This document shows positions 51,180-62,477 of a stretch of 64,000 bases of DNA, piece by piece. Source of the DNA: Actinomucor elegans (Eukaryota; Mucoromycota; Mucoromycetes; Mucorales; Mucoraceae); contig JAMSLZ010000006.1 of assembly GCA_026027325.1 (NCBI GenBank), positions 2,418,001 through 2,482,000 on the forward strand, given 5' to 3'. The stretch's first letter is position 1. Each line of letters begins with the position of its first letter. Under the pieces are notes generated by a model. The model was not told the DNA's origin, ran no database searches, and saw only the letters and a program-made list of their open reading frames with translations. The translations under genes and the position numbers were made by a program.

Positions 51180-51830
51180 TAGAAACCCTCCTTGTAATTC
51201 CTGTAGTAGCCAATCCGAATTTTATCCATTAACTTCTCTCTTTCGTCAAGTAAGTTCTTGATGTAGTTCTTTGGTCTGGAGAATGTCTCTTATAAAGGAT
51301 TTAAGAACAAGGAGTAAATTGAACGGTGTTTTAGCTTGCGATTTGATGAGCTTTTAATTAAATTTTTCCATTGTGGCGAATGATGGATGTTGGAATTGTT
51401 TGTCATGTAAAACCAAGGGTCTCTATCGTACCTGCCACCTGTTTTATCTATCTTCTTTATCAAATGATACATAGACTCTTCATTGAATACTTTTCCTATG
51501 GAATAAAGCGAGATTGGGCTGGTACATTTTCCACTTATGTGATGTTGATATAGTTGAAGAATGTTACCCGTAGTTCTTTTAGCTCTTTTCTCTGGTTTCT
51601 TGTTTTGAGTTTTTTTGTCTTTGTTTGCGGTTCTTTGTATCCTCATTATCAAGTTGGTGGACGGTGACTTTACATAATTCGTCACCATGCATAAAGCTTG
51701 CTGAAATGGCGAAAATATTGATGGCTCTTTTCATTTTTGTTCTAACAATAGCTGGCTTTCTTGGCTTTATCCAAACCCTTTCCGTTGTCAAGTTAATTTT
51801 GAATCCAGTCACATCAATTAAAATGTAATT
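51180..51830 (-). pseudogene. Central IS630/Tc1-like transposase fossil
   Basis: Two overlapping minus-strand frames (51812-51579 and 51688-51290) read FKINLTTERVWIKPRKPAIV, KRAINIFAISASFMHGDELC, then TTGNILQLYQHHISGKC, and a DDE-like region (NNSNIHHSPQWKNLIKSS). From memory this parallels mucoralean IS630/Tc1-type transposases (AIVxTxxxRA, GAISAxG, MDNAPIH, ELNPIEQFW). Frame breaks and lost catalytic residues show it is dead. Confidence 0.5.
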
Positions 51831-52674
51831 CTAGTTATATACTACGTTTTTGTCAATAGGCTTGCAATGATTTTTTTTTTTCAAAGTAGAAGGTGTTTTT
51901 CTTGAACCCTAAAAAATTTCTGAAAAGTCTATTACTGATTTCAGCATTGGTAATAGTGCTATACTCCATCGACCTAAATACTCAATATATTTTTCGCTGT
52001 TCTTCATTTGATGCTTCCTTTTTTCCTACTTTTGGGCTCTCAGCTAACTCAATCTCATTCTGTTTGAAGATAATCTAAATTGTTATGCTAGCCATATCTA
52101 GTTGTTTTGCTATTTATGTAGTACCCAATAAAAGCTGCAAATCTTCTTATCGATTACCATTTACCTTACCTCTTTTAGGGAGTGACCTTGTTGGTTTTTT
52201 TTTCTCCATCAGAACTTACTTCATATCTTGTTTTTACCTGCTGTAGTCACTTGTTTCTAGCTGCAGTACTACTTTCATTATTTATCATCGTGATTAATAA
52301 TTTCTTGTTTGTCCAAATATTTTGATGTGAGAAAAATATGGTATTACTCCGTGAATATATTGCAAATCCTATATACTGTATTTCAGAGGACCATGGAAAG
52401 CATGCCGTAGTTCTGATAAGTATTATATGGATTGGTTTAGAGTCATCGAAAGGTGTCATGATGGTATTCTTCAAATTTAATATTGGCATTTGACGGGAAA
52501 AAGTAACTGTAATGATATTTTATTGAATTGTGTCGAAATAAATTCGAAAATACAGTACCTGAAAAGAACCTTTTTTCTGATCTTCGTCGGAAGGAAGTTA
52601 AATAATTAAATACCATAGCTCCATTGAAGTTTTGATAAAATGTTCTTTTTAAGTGCACTGAAAAAAAAAGGATC

Positions 52675-53122
52675 ACCCTTTACGGGAATGTCAATCAAGG
52701 CAGATATATCTCATGTTTGATGAGCGATAGCTTTCTTTCCTGGCTTTATAAACTCATCCAAGAACATGCTCAGGACTTTATATTCCAAGGAAGAGTTTCC
52801 TGCCACACAGGCTCGTATGCTTGCTGTTGGAAGAGCAAGGCAAAGGTTTAAGGTTTAAACTTTTAACCTGCACAAAGCCTAGACCTAAATCTCATTGAAA
52901 TCTTTTGACATTACTTGGGAAGCGTATTGCAAAGCACAGGTACTAGATCAACTTTCTCAAAGAACTGGATGCAGCTATCCACAAAGAATGGGAAAATTTG
53001 GATGTCAATAACTGTCGTGAACTTGCTTTCAGTATGTCAGAAAAATACCAAATGGTTAAAACCCCTTTGATAGCCACACTAAATACCAACTATCTTTAAT
53101 AGAAAAATTCTGGATATCATTG
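52675..53122 (+). repeat. Right arm of the inverted repeat (Tc1 transposase 3' fragment)
   Basis: Plus-strand copy. It begins at TTTACGGGAATGTCAATCAA and runs through the same SCHTGSYA region as the left arm. Confidence 0.8.
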
Positions 53123-53524
53123 TACTAAATCTATAATGGGGTATATGAGTGCCCAAGGGAATGGCTTGGATTTTTCTGGAATCACTCCCTTTCTAACATC
53201 TCTAGCTCTTTAGACTAAGTCTAGCTTAATGCCACAGCTTATGATCAGTGTTTGTTTTAAATGAAATGTTATTTAATTAATATGCAAGAAATATATGATA
53301 CACTAATTTACATGTAATATATTATTACATGCTTTTCATGAAAACCAGATCAATGAATACTCCATGATCAGAATGAGCTACTAAACTTAATAGAGCTTTG
53401 ATTCACTACATAATACTTAATATGTTAGATTCTTCCATATAGCACCATGACTTAAACATATTTCAAATTAGTAGTAACAGTATGTTTATTTAGAATTTAT
53501 TGATGAGTTACTATGACTGTCCTT
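53123..53524. other. Intergenic between inverted-repeat element and P450 gene 1
   Basis: AT-rich, no gene. A fragment at about 53371-53392 (GATCAGAATGAGCTACT) looks like the inverted left end of the dispersed repeat. Confidence 0.45.
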
Positions 53525-55695
53525 TTAATAACGAGCCTTAAAATTGATTTCGAGGGCCTTTGGTGTAAGGAAAAATAAACCTTTTGTCACTACTTCATTT
53601 TCATGGATCGATCCTTTAGGCAATGACCATGAATACTTGCGAACTATATTCATTGAAATTCAGAAAAACAACCACACAAAAAAAAAAAATGAATAGTTAA
53701 TACTTACGCATCATGGATAGCACAATTCTTTGTTCGGCCAAACTTAGATTCATTCCAATACAAAGTCTTGCACCAGAACTAAACGGTATCCATGGACTAC
53801 CACCTTCTCCAGAAGTTTTTTTATCTGCTTCTCCACCTGCTCGAAACCTTTCTGGATTAAAGGTGTTGGGATCATCCCAAGTATCGGGGTTTCTGTGGGC
53901 GTTAAATATGTCTACCAATAGTAATGTGTCTTTTGGTACAAAATAGTTGCCAAGATAGCAATCTTCTTTTGCTTTTCGAGGTGATAAAATTGGGATGGGG
54001 GGATGCATCCTTAAAACCTGTATATTTGTTTTGAGTATCTAAATCAGCTACAATGATTGGATATCCAGCACTTACTTCCTTGATGATCATGTTCAGGTAT
54101 TCCATTTTTTTCAATTGGTCCTGTGTAGGCACAATATCTCCATCTTTTTCATTATCTCCTAAAACTGAGAGTACCTCTTCTCTTGCCTTTTGTTGAACGT
54201 CCTATACGACATACTTAATCAAAATGAATGCAAAGCCATAAAGCGTATATTTACCTTGTAAGCTGCCAAGTAATAGAAAGCTGATGTGAGACTTCCCATG
54301 GTTGTGTCGTGGCCTATTTGATGGTTACGTGTAAGTTACTTGGCTTTATTATTTACAATAATACAGTATGTACCCGCAACAAAGAATAAACAAAAGTTAC
54401 TCTAGGAAAATAGATTGGATAAGTATAATTTTATACAAGAGCCGGTATGTTTCACTTACTCTAATTTCCTCAGTTGTCATATAGGTATTACTGTCACCTT
54501 CATTTTTCTCGCTTTCCAAGAGCAGTGTCAATATGTCTTTCTCTTTGGTCGCATCCTGTAATATTATGCCTTCATCTTCGTGAGCAAGTTGAATGGCTTT
54601 TCGTCGGCTTTCAATCAGATCGTCTATCATCCTCTGAAATCGGCTACATTCATCATGCACTCGCTTTCTTCTGGGAAGTAGGTTCAGAAACCATCTCTCG
54701 ATCACTGGGAATAACATGTACAAGGGCTTTTGAGCTTCGGCAAAAATGCTGAGGTAAGTAGTTGACCATTCATTGGTTGGATCGCCTAGAGAATTGATAT
54801 CGAATCCTAGATGATGTAGGCAAATCAATATCTTTACTTACAAACTTGATGATAGAAACTAACCAAACCCTGTTAAACTCAGAGCATCCAGAGTTAAACG
54901 ATATATAAGGTCACACATCTCAACACTTTGGTTTGTTTCCAATTGACCATCGATGATTTGAATCATTAGTTTCGTAAGTTTACCAAATACTTTACAAGGA
55001 ATTGCTTGCTGGAATGCAGGATTAGCAATCTATACATATGTTCATATATAAATGGTAAGTTAAAGGTATTCATATTTGTTATATTTCATCTTACCTTGCG
55101 ATGCCTCTTCCAATCTACGTGTGGTACGAAGAGAATATTGGGTCCAATTATAAATTTGTTAAGTAAAGTACCCTCTCCACTAGCTATAAAGAACTCTGGT
55201 TTGGGGAAATCCACTATAAGGATATAATTGAATATCTAACAGTTCACTGGTTATAACTTTTTGGTACATACGTTGTTTGTGCAGAATTTGCTTGATCATC
55301 TTTGGGTGTGTTACAAAGATTGACCATCCAAGACGAGTGGGCCTCTATATTATTAACAATATCGCGTCAATATATATGCATAGTGGCGCCAAATCACGAA
55401 TTATAATACTTACGAGAGTTAGTCCCTCTGCTTTCGATAAGATTGGCTGTATAACGCGTTGGCTGTAGTGAGATACCTGTTCTTGATTCACCAATGCCAA
55501 CATAGTTGTAAAATAATTCACATGAGGTATATGATCTAATGAACGATGGGGCCGTACAATGTCCCTACAGGCTCTATATAACAGTACCAAGCCAAAAGCC
55601 AAACCAATGTATGATATTTGCTGTGATACATTGATGCTTTGACCAAAGAAGATTGCAAAGAATAGTGCTTTGACGTGATCTGCGATAAAGCTCAT
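53525..55695 (-). CDS. Cytochrome P450 monooxygenase, tandem copy 1
   Basis: Ten exons: 55695-55414, 55344-55272, 55213-55095, 55029-54864, 54806-54460, 54401-54374, 54313-54255, 54201-54076, 54017-53708 and 53643-53525. They give 542 residues in frame. A membrane anchor lies at about 27-45. Helix I reads FFVAGHDTTM. ExxR is Glu400-Arg403, spanning the exon 8/9 junction. PERF is present (FNPERFRAGG). The haem loop FSSGARLCIG carries Cys486. It is a microsomal monooxygenase, paralogous to the next two genes. Substrate and CYP family number cannot be set from sequence reading alone. All catalytic motifs are intact, so it is probably functional. Confidence 0.9.
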
Positions 55696-55988
55696 ACTTG
55701 AAATGAATAATAAGATAGAAAAAAGAAATCCAAGCTTCTATTTAAAGCGATTCCATCTAGTCATGCCTATCTATCTGTTCAGCTTTGTGTAGCATTTGCT
55801 CTTTGAAGGGCGGCAAGCATTGCATAATTGAGCATACAGCAAAAGTACTACGCATTTCTAATGTGCCAAATACATAAACAATTGCTTCTATGTCACTTTA
55901 TTGACAAGATAGTTAATTGAAAGTAAGGTGAAGTTAAAAGGATACAGCAATGGATGGCGGGCTGTGTTGGGGGGGGGGGATCTTGAAC
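55696..55988. other. Short spacer between P450 copies 1 and 2
   Basis: About 290 bp holding the promoter of copy 1 and the 3' UTR of copy 2. A run of nine or more G is at about 55970-55979. No gene. Confidence 0.5.
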
Positions 55989-58098
55989 CTAATATCTTTT
56001 TTCAAACTTAATATTAAGCTTTTCTTTTGTCATAACCAAACCAAAAGCTATGCCCCTTTTCTGAAGAACGTCTTTATGAGGTGAGTCATACGGCAGCGTC
56101 CATGTATACTTTCTCACTATCAGAAGATAAAAGATACTTTAGCAGTCAAGGTCTATCATTACACTGTAAGTAAAACTTACGCATCATGGAAAGAACAACG
56201 CGTTGTTCGGCGTAACTCAGCATCATTCCTAGACATTTTCTTCCACCATCATTAAATGGCGCCCAAGCTATACCTTCTTGATTGTCTGCTTCACCACCAG
56301 GAAGGAATCTGTCAGGATTAAATTTGTAAGGTTCAGACCAAACATCAGGATTATGATGCAGGTTATAGATATCCACTGATATTTCAGATCCTTTGGGAAT
56401 AAAGTTCCCAGCAATTTCAATATCCTCTGATGCAACACGACTGGAAGTGCTGTACACGGGCGGATGCCTTCGCAGAGTCTGCATATTATAATCATAAGTA
56501 AGCTGAGCATTCATCGTAGAACTAATCTCAATTACCTCTTTGATGATCATATTGATATAGTCAAGTTCCTTTGTTTGTTGGAAAGTAGGGATGATATCCT
56601 CTGGACTATCTCCAAGTATGCGGATAGCTTCTTCTCTGGCCTTCCTTTGAATATCCTATCACATGCAATCTTGTTAGTATTACAAGCGATGCAGTTAGTT
56701 TGGATATAATATTACTGGGTTCTTTGCCAATTCATATAAAGCGAATCCTAACGTCGTAGCGGTGGTATCATGGCCAGCAAGGAAAAAAATACACAGATTA
56801 CTCTGGAAAAGAAAATGGTTAATAATAGACGAGAACGCCAATACTACTGTAACATACACGGAGTTCTTCGTTACTCATATGAGCGCCTCCGTCATTCATT
56901 TCACTTTCAATTAATAAAGTCAAGAGATCCTTTTCTCCGTCGTTAGTTTCGAACTCATCCTTAAGCTTGCATCTCTTTCCGCGCACAAGCTCTTTCTTTT
57001 GGTCAATGATTGAATCGAGATTTTCCAAGAATATAGTCAAGTTATCATGGACCGCCTTTCTCTTTGGAAACCAGTTAAGATACTTTGTGTCAAACGCTGG
57101 AAAAAAGATGAAGAGTGGGTGCGACATGCCTGCTTTCACGCTATCATAATAACGTACCCACTTGCTATCCTTATCACCTAAAGCATTGAAATCGAAATCT
57201 GAAACATGTTACAGGTTAGCTACTAATATGTAGTTTCAATCGGATTGATCCACTCACCGAAACCTGCAATGCCAATGGCATCTAAAGCCCATCTTTCAAA
57301 AAGATCCAGCACATCAATTGCGTCATTATCCATTTGATCCATTGTGTCATACATCTTTACTGTTAGTTTACCGAAAGCCTTAACAGGCATAGATCGTTGG
57401 AAAGCTGGGTTTGCGATCTAATAAAAACAAATCCGACAAGATGGTTAGTTTCAACTGATCACGCCTATTGTTTCTTTGGTTACATTTCTCTGCCGCTTCC
57501 AATCGTGTCCACTGAGAAAGACAATGTTGGGCCCTCCAATAAATCTCTGGAGAAGTGAGCCTTCAACACCCATATTTGAAGTAGCCTTTGGGAAAAAACT
57601 TTCTGAGCGATTTGACAAGTTATTACAACAGTAGTTAATGTACGTTTGTTGTAATGGTGTATTACCTGGTTTAAATAGTAGTTGCTTCACAGCTAAAGGG
57701 TTTGCAAGCTTCACGGCCCAATTAGATACTAGAGATGTCTAAACAGGGCTGTTAGTTTTTTTTTTAAATATCAGCTGCTTTTATGGAGCTTGCCATACCG
57801 CGTAGACACCGTTAGATTCTTTTTTCAATAAAGGCATGATCAGTTGGTTAGAGTAAGTTTCATACAATTCGTCTTTAAAGACATTCTTTAAGAATGAAAA
57901 GTACCCGACATAGGGCAAATGTCTCAATTCTTTGGGAGGTCTATTGAGCTTTTGGAAAACCGAGTATAATACTGTCATAATAACAGCAGTGCTGATAGAA
58001 ATGATTCCAGCCTTTTTGCGCAGTTGAGGCGAAATAAGTCTTAACAAAACACCTGTCCTGTTATTCACTTTTTGAAGCAGGTCTAATACAACAGGCAT
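55989..58098 (-). CDS. Cytochrome P450 monooxygenase, tandem copy 2
   Basis: Nine exons: 58098-57799, 57738-57666, 57602-57484, 57417-57258, 57198-56858, 56802-56716, 56655-56536, 56478-56181 and 56116-55989. They give 541 residues. An anchor helix is at about 31-50. Helix I reads FFLAGHDTTATTLGF. ExxR is Glu400-Arg403. PDRF is present (FNPDRFLPGG). The haem loop FNDGGRKCLG carries Cys482. Intron positions match copy 1, except that copy 1 has an extra intron between the AG and HDTT parts of helix I. The C-terminus (MxRKYTWTLP then LNIKFEKRY) is homologous to copy 1. Substrate unknown. Confidence 0.9.
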
Positions 58099-58920
58099 GT
58101 TACAATGAAAGAAGGTATTAATTGAAAGAAAAAGAGAAATATCGATGAAGGTATATATATTCTCACCACTTTAAAGCTTTTATATATATATAAAATTGGA
58201 CGTCGATTTTTGCCGTATAATCTAACCAAGCTTATTCATCTTGTTCCAATTGTACTATTTGGGTAGTGACAGGTGGGTTACATAAAACACAAGTTTGTTT
58301 GTTTACATTCAAGATTCGGCCTTATACGGGCCTAAAAATAAGCTATAATGATTGGTTTACTAGTATCAGCAGACATATGATTGGCTTGAATAAACCCCAG
58401 TCCGCGGTAACAAAACAGTATAATTCCCACTCTAGACGGCCCATTTTTAGTGCACCCATATCTTTAACCTGTCAAATATCGATATTATACATGAATAATA
58501 TATACGAGTTAATTGAGGCGATCAAAAATATCAGGGGTTTTACCGATTTGAATGCCTTATTCTGAATATGTGCAAATTATTCGATATTGTCGTATATCCT
58601 CGTATAGAAAGGTATGAATTTACCTTTATTTACTACATATTATACATAAGTGTAAGTTATAAGATTGTTTGAACTCAAGTAGTAATATTAAACATAGGTA
58701 TGAATTGAAGATAGTACGCTCAATTGCATCAAGCTAACGGATGGATATAAAAAGGGATATAAATTTTACCATGAGGTTTCCTTATCTTTTAATAGAAGGA
58801 TTAAACAAAATCACATTTCTTTCAGCCTTGGTTCTATCTTCGAGAGCGTCCAGAAGACAATGGCAGGCGAACAAGCAGAACGAATATAGGACATATTAGT
58901 TTTATGTAAATTGGATCCAG

Positions 58921-58965
58921 TGACCTATAGAACTCTCGAGCGGTCTCCGTCAAATATCATATCAA
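58921..58965 (-). repeat. Dispersed intergenic repeat, copy 16 (inverted)
   Basis: CCTATAGAACTCTCGAGCGG then TCTCCGTCAAATATCATATC. Confidence 0.45.
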
Positions 58966-59765
58966 TTATAGTATACGATGGAAGCGCTGCAACAGGTCCT
59001 CCGCTGAGAACGAAAACGCGTAGCTGAAAATGCTGGTAAACATTTTGAATAATCGTCTTTTATTTCGAAATAATTTCAGTTGTTATCTTTAGTGCTAACT
59101 ACTGTATGTATTGGCTTATTCAGATCTACGATATCCTGGTGAATAACAGTGCTTGTGACACACTATATACTCACACTATACACTAAGATAAATGTTTTTA
59201 TTAAGAACTATACGTGTTCTACAGGACTTGTTATATATTTTTTCTATATCCAAGATATATGCTTACTCTATGGAATGCGTTTAATTTTAATAATATGACA
59301 CCCAACCACTGTCCAATTTTCAGTGAAATTGGTGATTGCAAATCAACACCAAATTTCATTTTGTAAAGGACAATAGAAGGAGGATAGATGTATTTAACTT
59401 ACTAGTAGTTCTAGAAATGCGACCATAACTCGAATATTTTATATACACAAAAATAAGGAAGAAATACAGAGGTATACTCTTATATGTCTTCCATCTATAA
59501 TGGTTCTTATGTGTTTAAAATACTATATCATAAGTTCAACGATTTTTTTTTGTAACTTTGGATTTAAGGAAATTCCCCAGAAATATGTCTATTTTCAACA
59601 TAATCAACTTTGACCTAATCTTGTATATAATTTCTATATAGTACATGCTCAGAATAAAAGATTATATCCGCTAGAACCAATATTTGACTAAAGTACAATA
59701 AGTATAATATACACATTATTGATTAACAGTAAATTAAATGCATTTCATGTGAATCAGATTCAATA

Positions 59766-59830
59766 GCCTATAGATCTTTCCATCGACCATCATCGTCAAA
59801 TGCCGCACCTGATAATTTTTATAAGCTCAA
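59766..59830 (-). repeat. Dispersed intergenic repeat, copy 17 (inverted)
   Basis: CCTATAGATCTTTCCATCGA, then TCGTCAAATGCCGCACCTGA, then ATAAGCTCAAAAG. Confidence 0.6.
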
Positions 59831-60353
59831 AAGAAGTAGCTGTATCCGACAAAGCTTTTACTTAGCCAAAGTACAACAGATATATTACATCGAACCATTA
59901 TGCAGCTATAAAAATGTATGCATTTCATATAATATGAAGCGTTCGATTTTGGAGCATGAAGTATTTGTTGGTTAGCATTCTAAATTCAGAATGAACTTTT
60001 GTGCCTATTAGAACATTAGCAGTACAAGAAATATGTTATATTTGTTGATATTGTAAAGTTTATTCTCATTAAATGACATATGTTTTCGTTGACCGCTCCT
60101 TATTGATAAATAATAGATGCGCAGTAAAGACAGGCTAGTACATTGCAGCATGTATCTAGTAATGGTAGTGAAGCAGTATGTATCCTTATAGTACTATCAT
60201 GTTACTCTTCCATATTGTATTACTTACTCCTTCGTCATCTAATGGTAGATCTCTCAACCCAGATAGAGTTGACAATGCATGTATTTGTTAATATAAAAAG
60301 GAATTATATGAAGATTTTATTGGAATATATATATAAAAAAAAGAAAAAAAGTC

Positions 60354-62477
60354 CTAGTAACGCTTAGTGAATTTCAACTGAAGGCTAAGGGGAGCAAAGT
60401 TGATTGGCTTGTCATAGACGATATGGTCGTAGTGTATAGAATCTTTTGATATATCAATCTCATATCTTTTCACTATAGCATCATTAGCTTAGTTGAATTA
60501 TTTTAACTTTACATTCAACTTACACAACATGGATAAAGCGACGCGTTGCTCTGTTAAACTGAAATTTACACCAATACATCTGCGATGACCATCTGAGAAA
60601 GGCATCCAAGTCAAGCCGTTGTGGGCCTCATATTCTCCACCTTCCTCAAACCTTTCAGGAACAAAATTTTCTGGGTTTTCCCAGATCTTTGGATTCATGT
60701 GGATGGCCGCTATGTCAATACTAACCTTGGTACCTTTGGGGATAAAAGTACCTGCTAAATCAAAGTCTTCGAGCGCCTCTCTTGCAAGTAGCATGTCAAC
60801 AGGGCCGCTTCTACGTAGGTTCTAGAAGAATTATCTGTCAATTAAGCTAAAATCAAATTACTTGGAGTACTGTACTCGCCTCTTTGAGAACCATATCAAT
60901 ATACTTCATTTGCTTCAGTTCTTCTAGACTTGGGAAAACATCCTCAGGTTCGTTACCGAGGACACGAAGGACTTCTTCACGAGCTTTTCTTTGGACATGC
61001 TATTTATATAGACTGTCATTAATGTATGCTGACTTGATACATGTAAACGATTTAAGTTTCGTACCTTATTCTTTGCAAGGTTGTAGAGACAAAATGTAAG
61101 AGTATGCGCTGTTATGGGTTAATAGATAAGCAAAGACAAAATACTCTTATCTACAAACCTGTGGTGTCGTGACCTATATAAGAAAAGTTAAACCAAGTCA
61201 AGTTATCCTGTAATTGATTTCTTTCTTACCTGCCAAGAAAAAGATTGCAATATTTTGCTATCATTTTGGTAAATAAAGTGAACATGATGAAGTGTACTTC
61301 TTTTGGTATATAGTTACTCTTAGTTCAAGCGTTGATGTTTTGGTACCTTCTCGAAGATCCGCTTCGATCATCAAGGTTAACAAGTCTTTTTCATTATCAG
61401 GTATGTCTGATCTTTCACCAGAAAGGATCTCTTGTCTTCTCTTCTTGGCCAACTCATCTATCATACTGTTGAATTCAGCTGTTGCTTTGATGACCTTTCG
61501 TCTTTTAGCAGATATATATTGCACCAGAAAATCGACTTTAGAAAAGACATTGACCCAAGGATCAAAAAGGCTACCAATAATTATATCGTAAGCCTTTGTC
61601 CAACCATCTGGATCTCCTGTCATTGCTTGAAAGTTAAAGCCTATATAATGAAAGTAGTGAATATACAAAGCTGGAAGATGTATGTTTTGTCCTCACCAAA
61701 TGCAGCTAATCCTAAAGCATCGAGCGTAAAGCTTCTCATTCGAGCTACGACAGGTACATTATTACTTTCTTGATCGATCAGATCGAAAAGAATAGGCATA
61801 CGGCTGCAGAAGATTTTAACAGGTAAAGAGCGATGGAAGGCAGGGTTCATAACCTACATAAAACCGTCAGTAAAAATATGATCTACATAATAGCTTTACC
61901 TTTCGTTGCCTCTTCCAAGCTTCGCCATTGGATATAGCTACATTATGTCTGCCCATAAACTGAACAGCAGGACTTGAATCACCGATTGCATCAAAGAAGG
62001 CATGCGACTTGGGGAAGTTATCTTTTTTGAAATCGCTTTTTTTTCAGTTGAGGTTTTCATCTATCACAATTGGGCTACTCACCTATTTTCATCAGTAACA
62101 TTCTAGCAGCTAAAGGGTCTGTAACAAAGACTGTCCAAGTCGCAGGGAATTTGCGCTATATGTAATGTTAAATAAAATAGGAGACATATACTTGTACTTA
62201 CAACGTAAAAGCCATGACCAGCATTTGTGAGCGGTGTAACTAGTCTCTTGGTACGCTCGACGATGGGCTCGTTGATATAAAGAGACCTTATCATAGAAAG
62301 AAGACTGACTTCAGGGAAATGACGAAGGTTTTTGGGCACACGAAGGATAGAGTATATTTGCTGAATAATCACAAGGAATATAGCTATGCTAATGTAGGAT
62401 GCTTTGGTTCGTCTTTGCAATATTGGTAGCGCTTTTTCGAACAGCTTATTGTAATTTCGTAAAGCTATTTCAATCAT
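60354..62477 (-). CDS. Cytochrome P450 monooxygenase, tandem copy 3 (with a GC-AG intron)
   Basis: Eleven exons: 62477-62202, 62155-62083, 62021-61900, 61853-61697, 61640-61318, 61257-61230, 61173-61159, 61108-61065, 60999-60880, 60821-60524 and 60472-60354. They give 524 residues in frame. An anchor helix is at about 28-45. Helix I reads FFLAGHDTTAHTL and is split by two introns; one exon is only 15 nt. ExxR is Glu386-Arg389. PERF is present (FVPERFEEGG). The haem loop FSDGHRRCIG carries Cys468. The intron after Glu386 starts with GC (GAG then GCGAGT) where copies 1 and 2 have GT at the same position; frame and motif require it. Motifs are intact, so the gene is probably functional. Confidence 0.88.

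Larger units (their letters stand above)
50025..53122. mobile_element. Large inverted-repeat structure made of Tc1/IS630-type transposase relics
   Basis: Two near-identical arms of about 430 bp lie in opposite orientation (50174-50606 and about 52675-53100). They enclose about 2.1 kb. The match continues outward in a short block (50025-50048 against about 53101-53122), but the left copy has a further 125 bp between this block and the main arm. Both arms encode, pointing outward, the same piece of a Tc1/mariner transposase (DSFLSWLYKLIQEHAQDFIF then SCHTGSYACCW, the SCHxG-type catalytic Asp/Asn region), followed by a stop-broken end. The centre holds a second, different transposase fossil on the minus strand. 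All reading frames are broken, so the element is not autonomous. Confidence 0.75.
58099..60353. other. Gene-poor region with two dispersed-repeat copies
   Basis: About 2.25 kb between P450 copies 2 and 3. It has no supportable gene; inverted repeat copies lie near 58921 and 59766. The part next to 58098 is the promoter of copy 2, with TA-rich runs at about 58155-58190. Confidence 0.5.

Noticed and set aside
53525..62477. P450 trio as a secondary-metabolite biosynthetic cluster
   Set aside because: No synthase, transferase or transporter genes accompany it; tandem duplication explains it.
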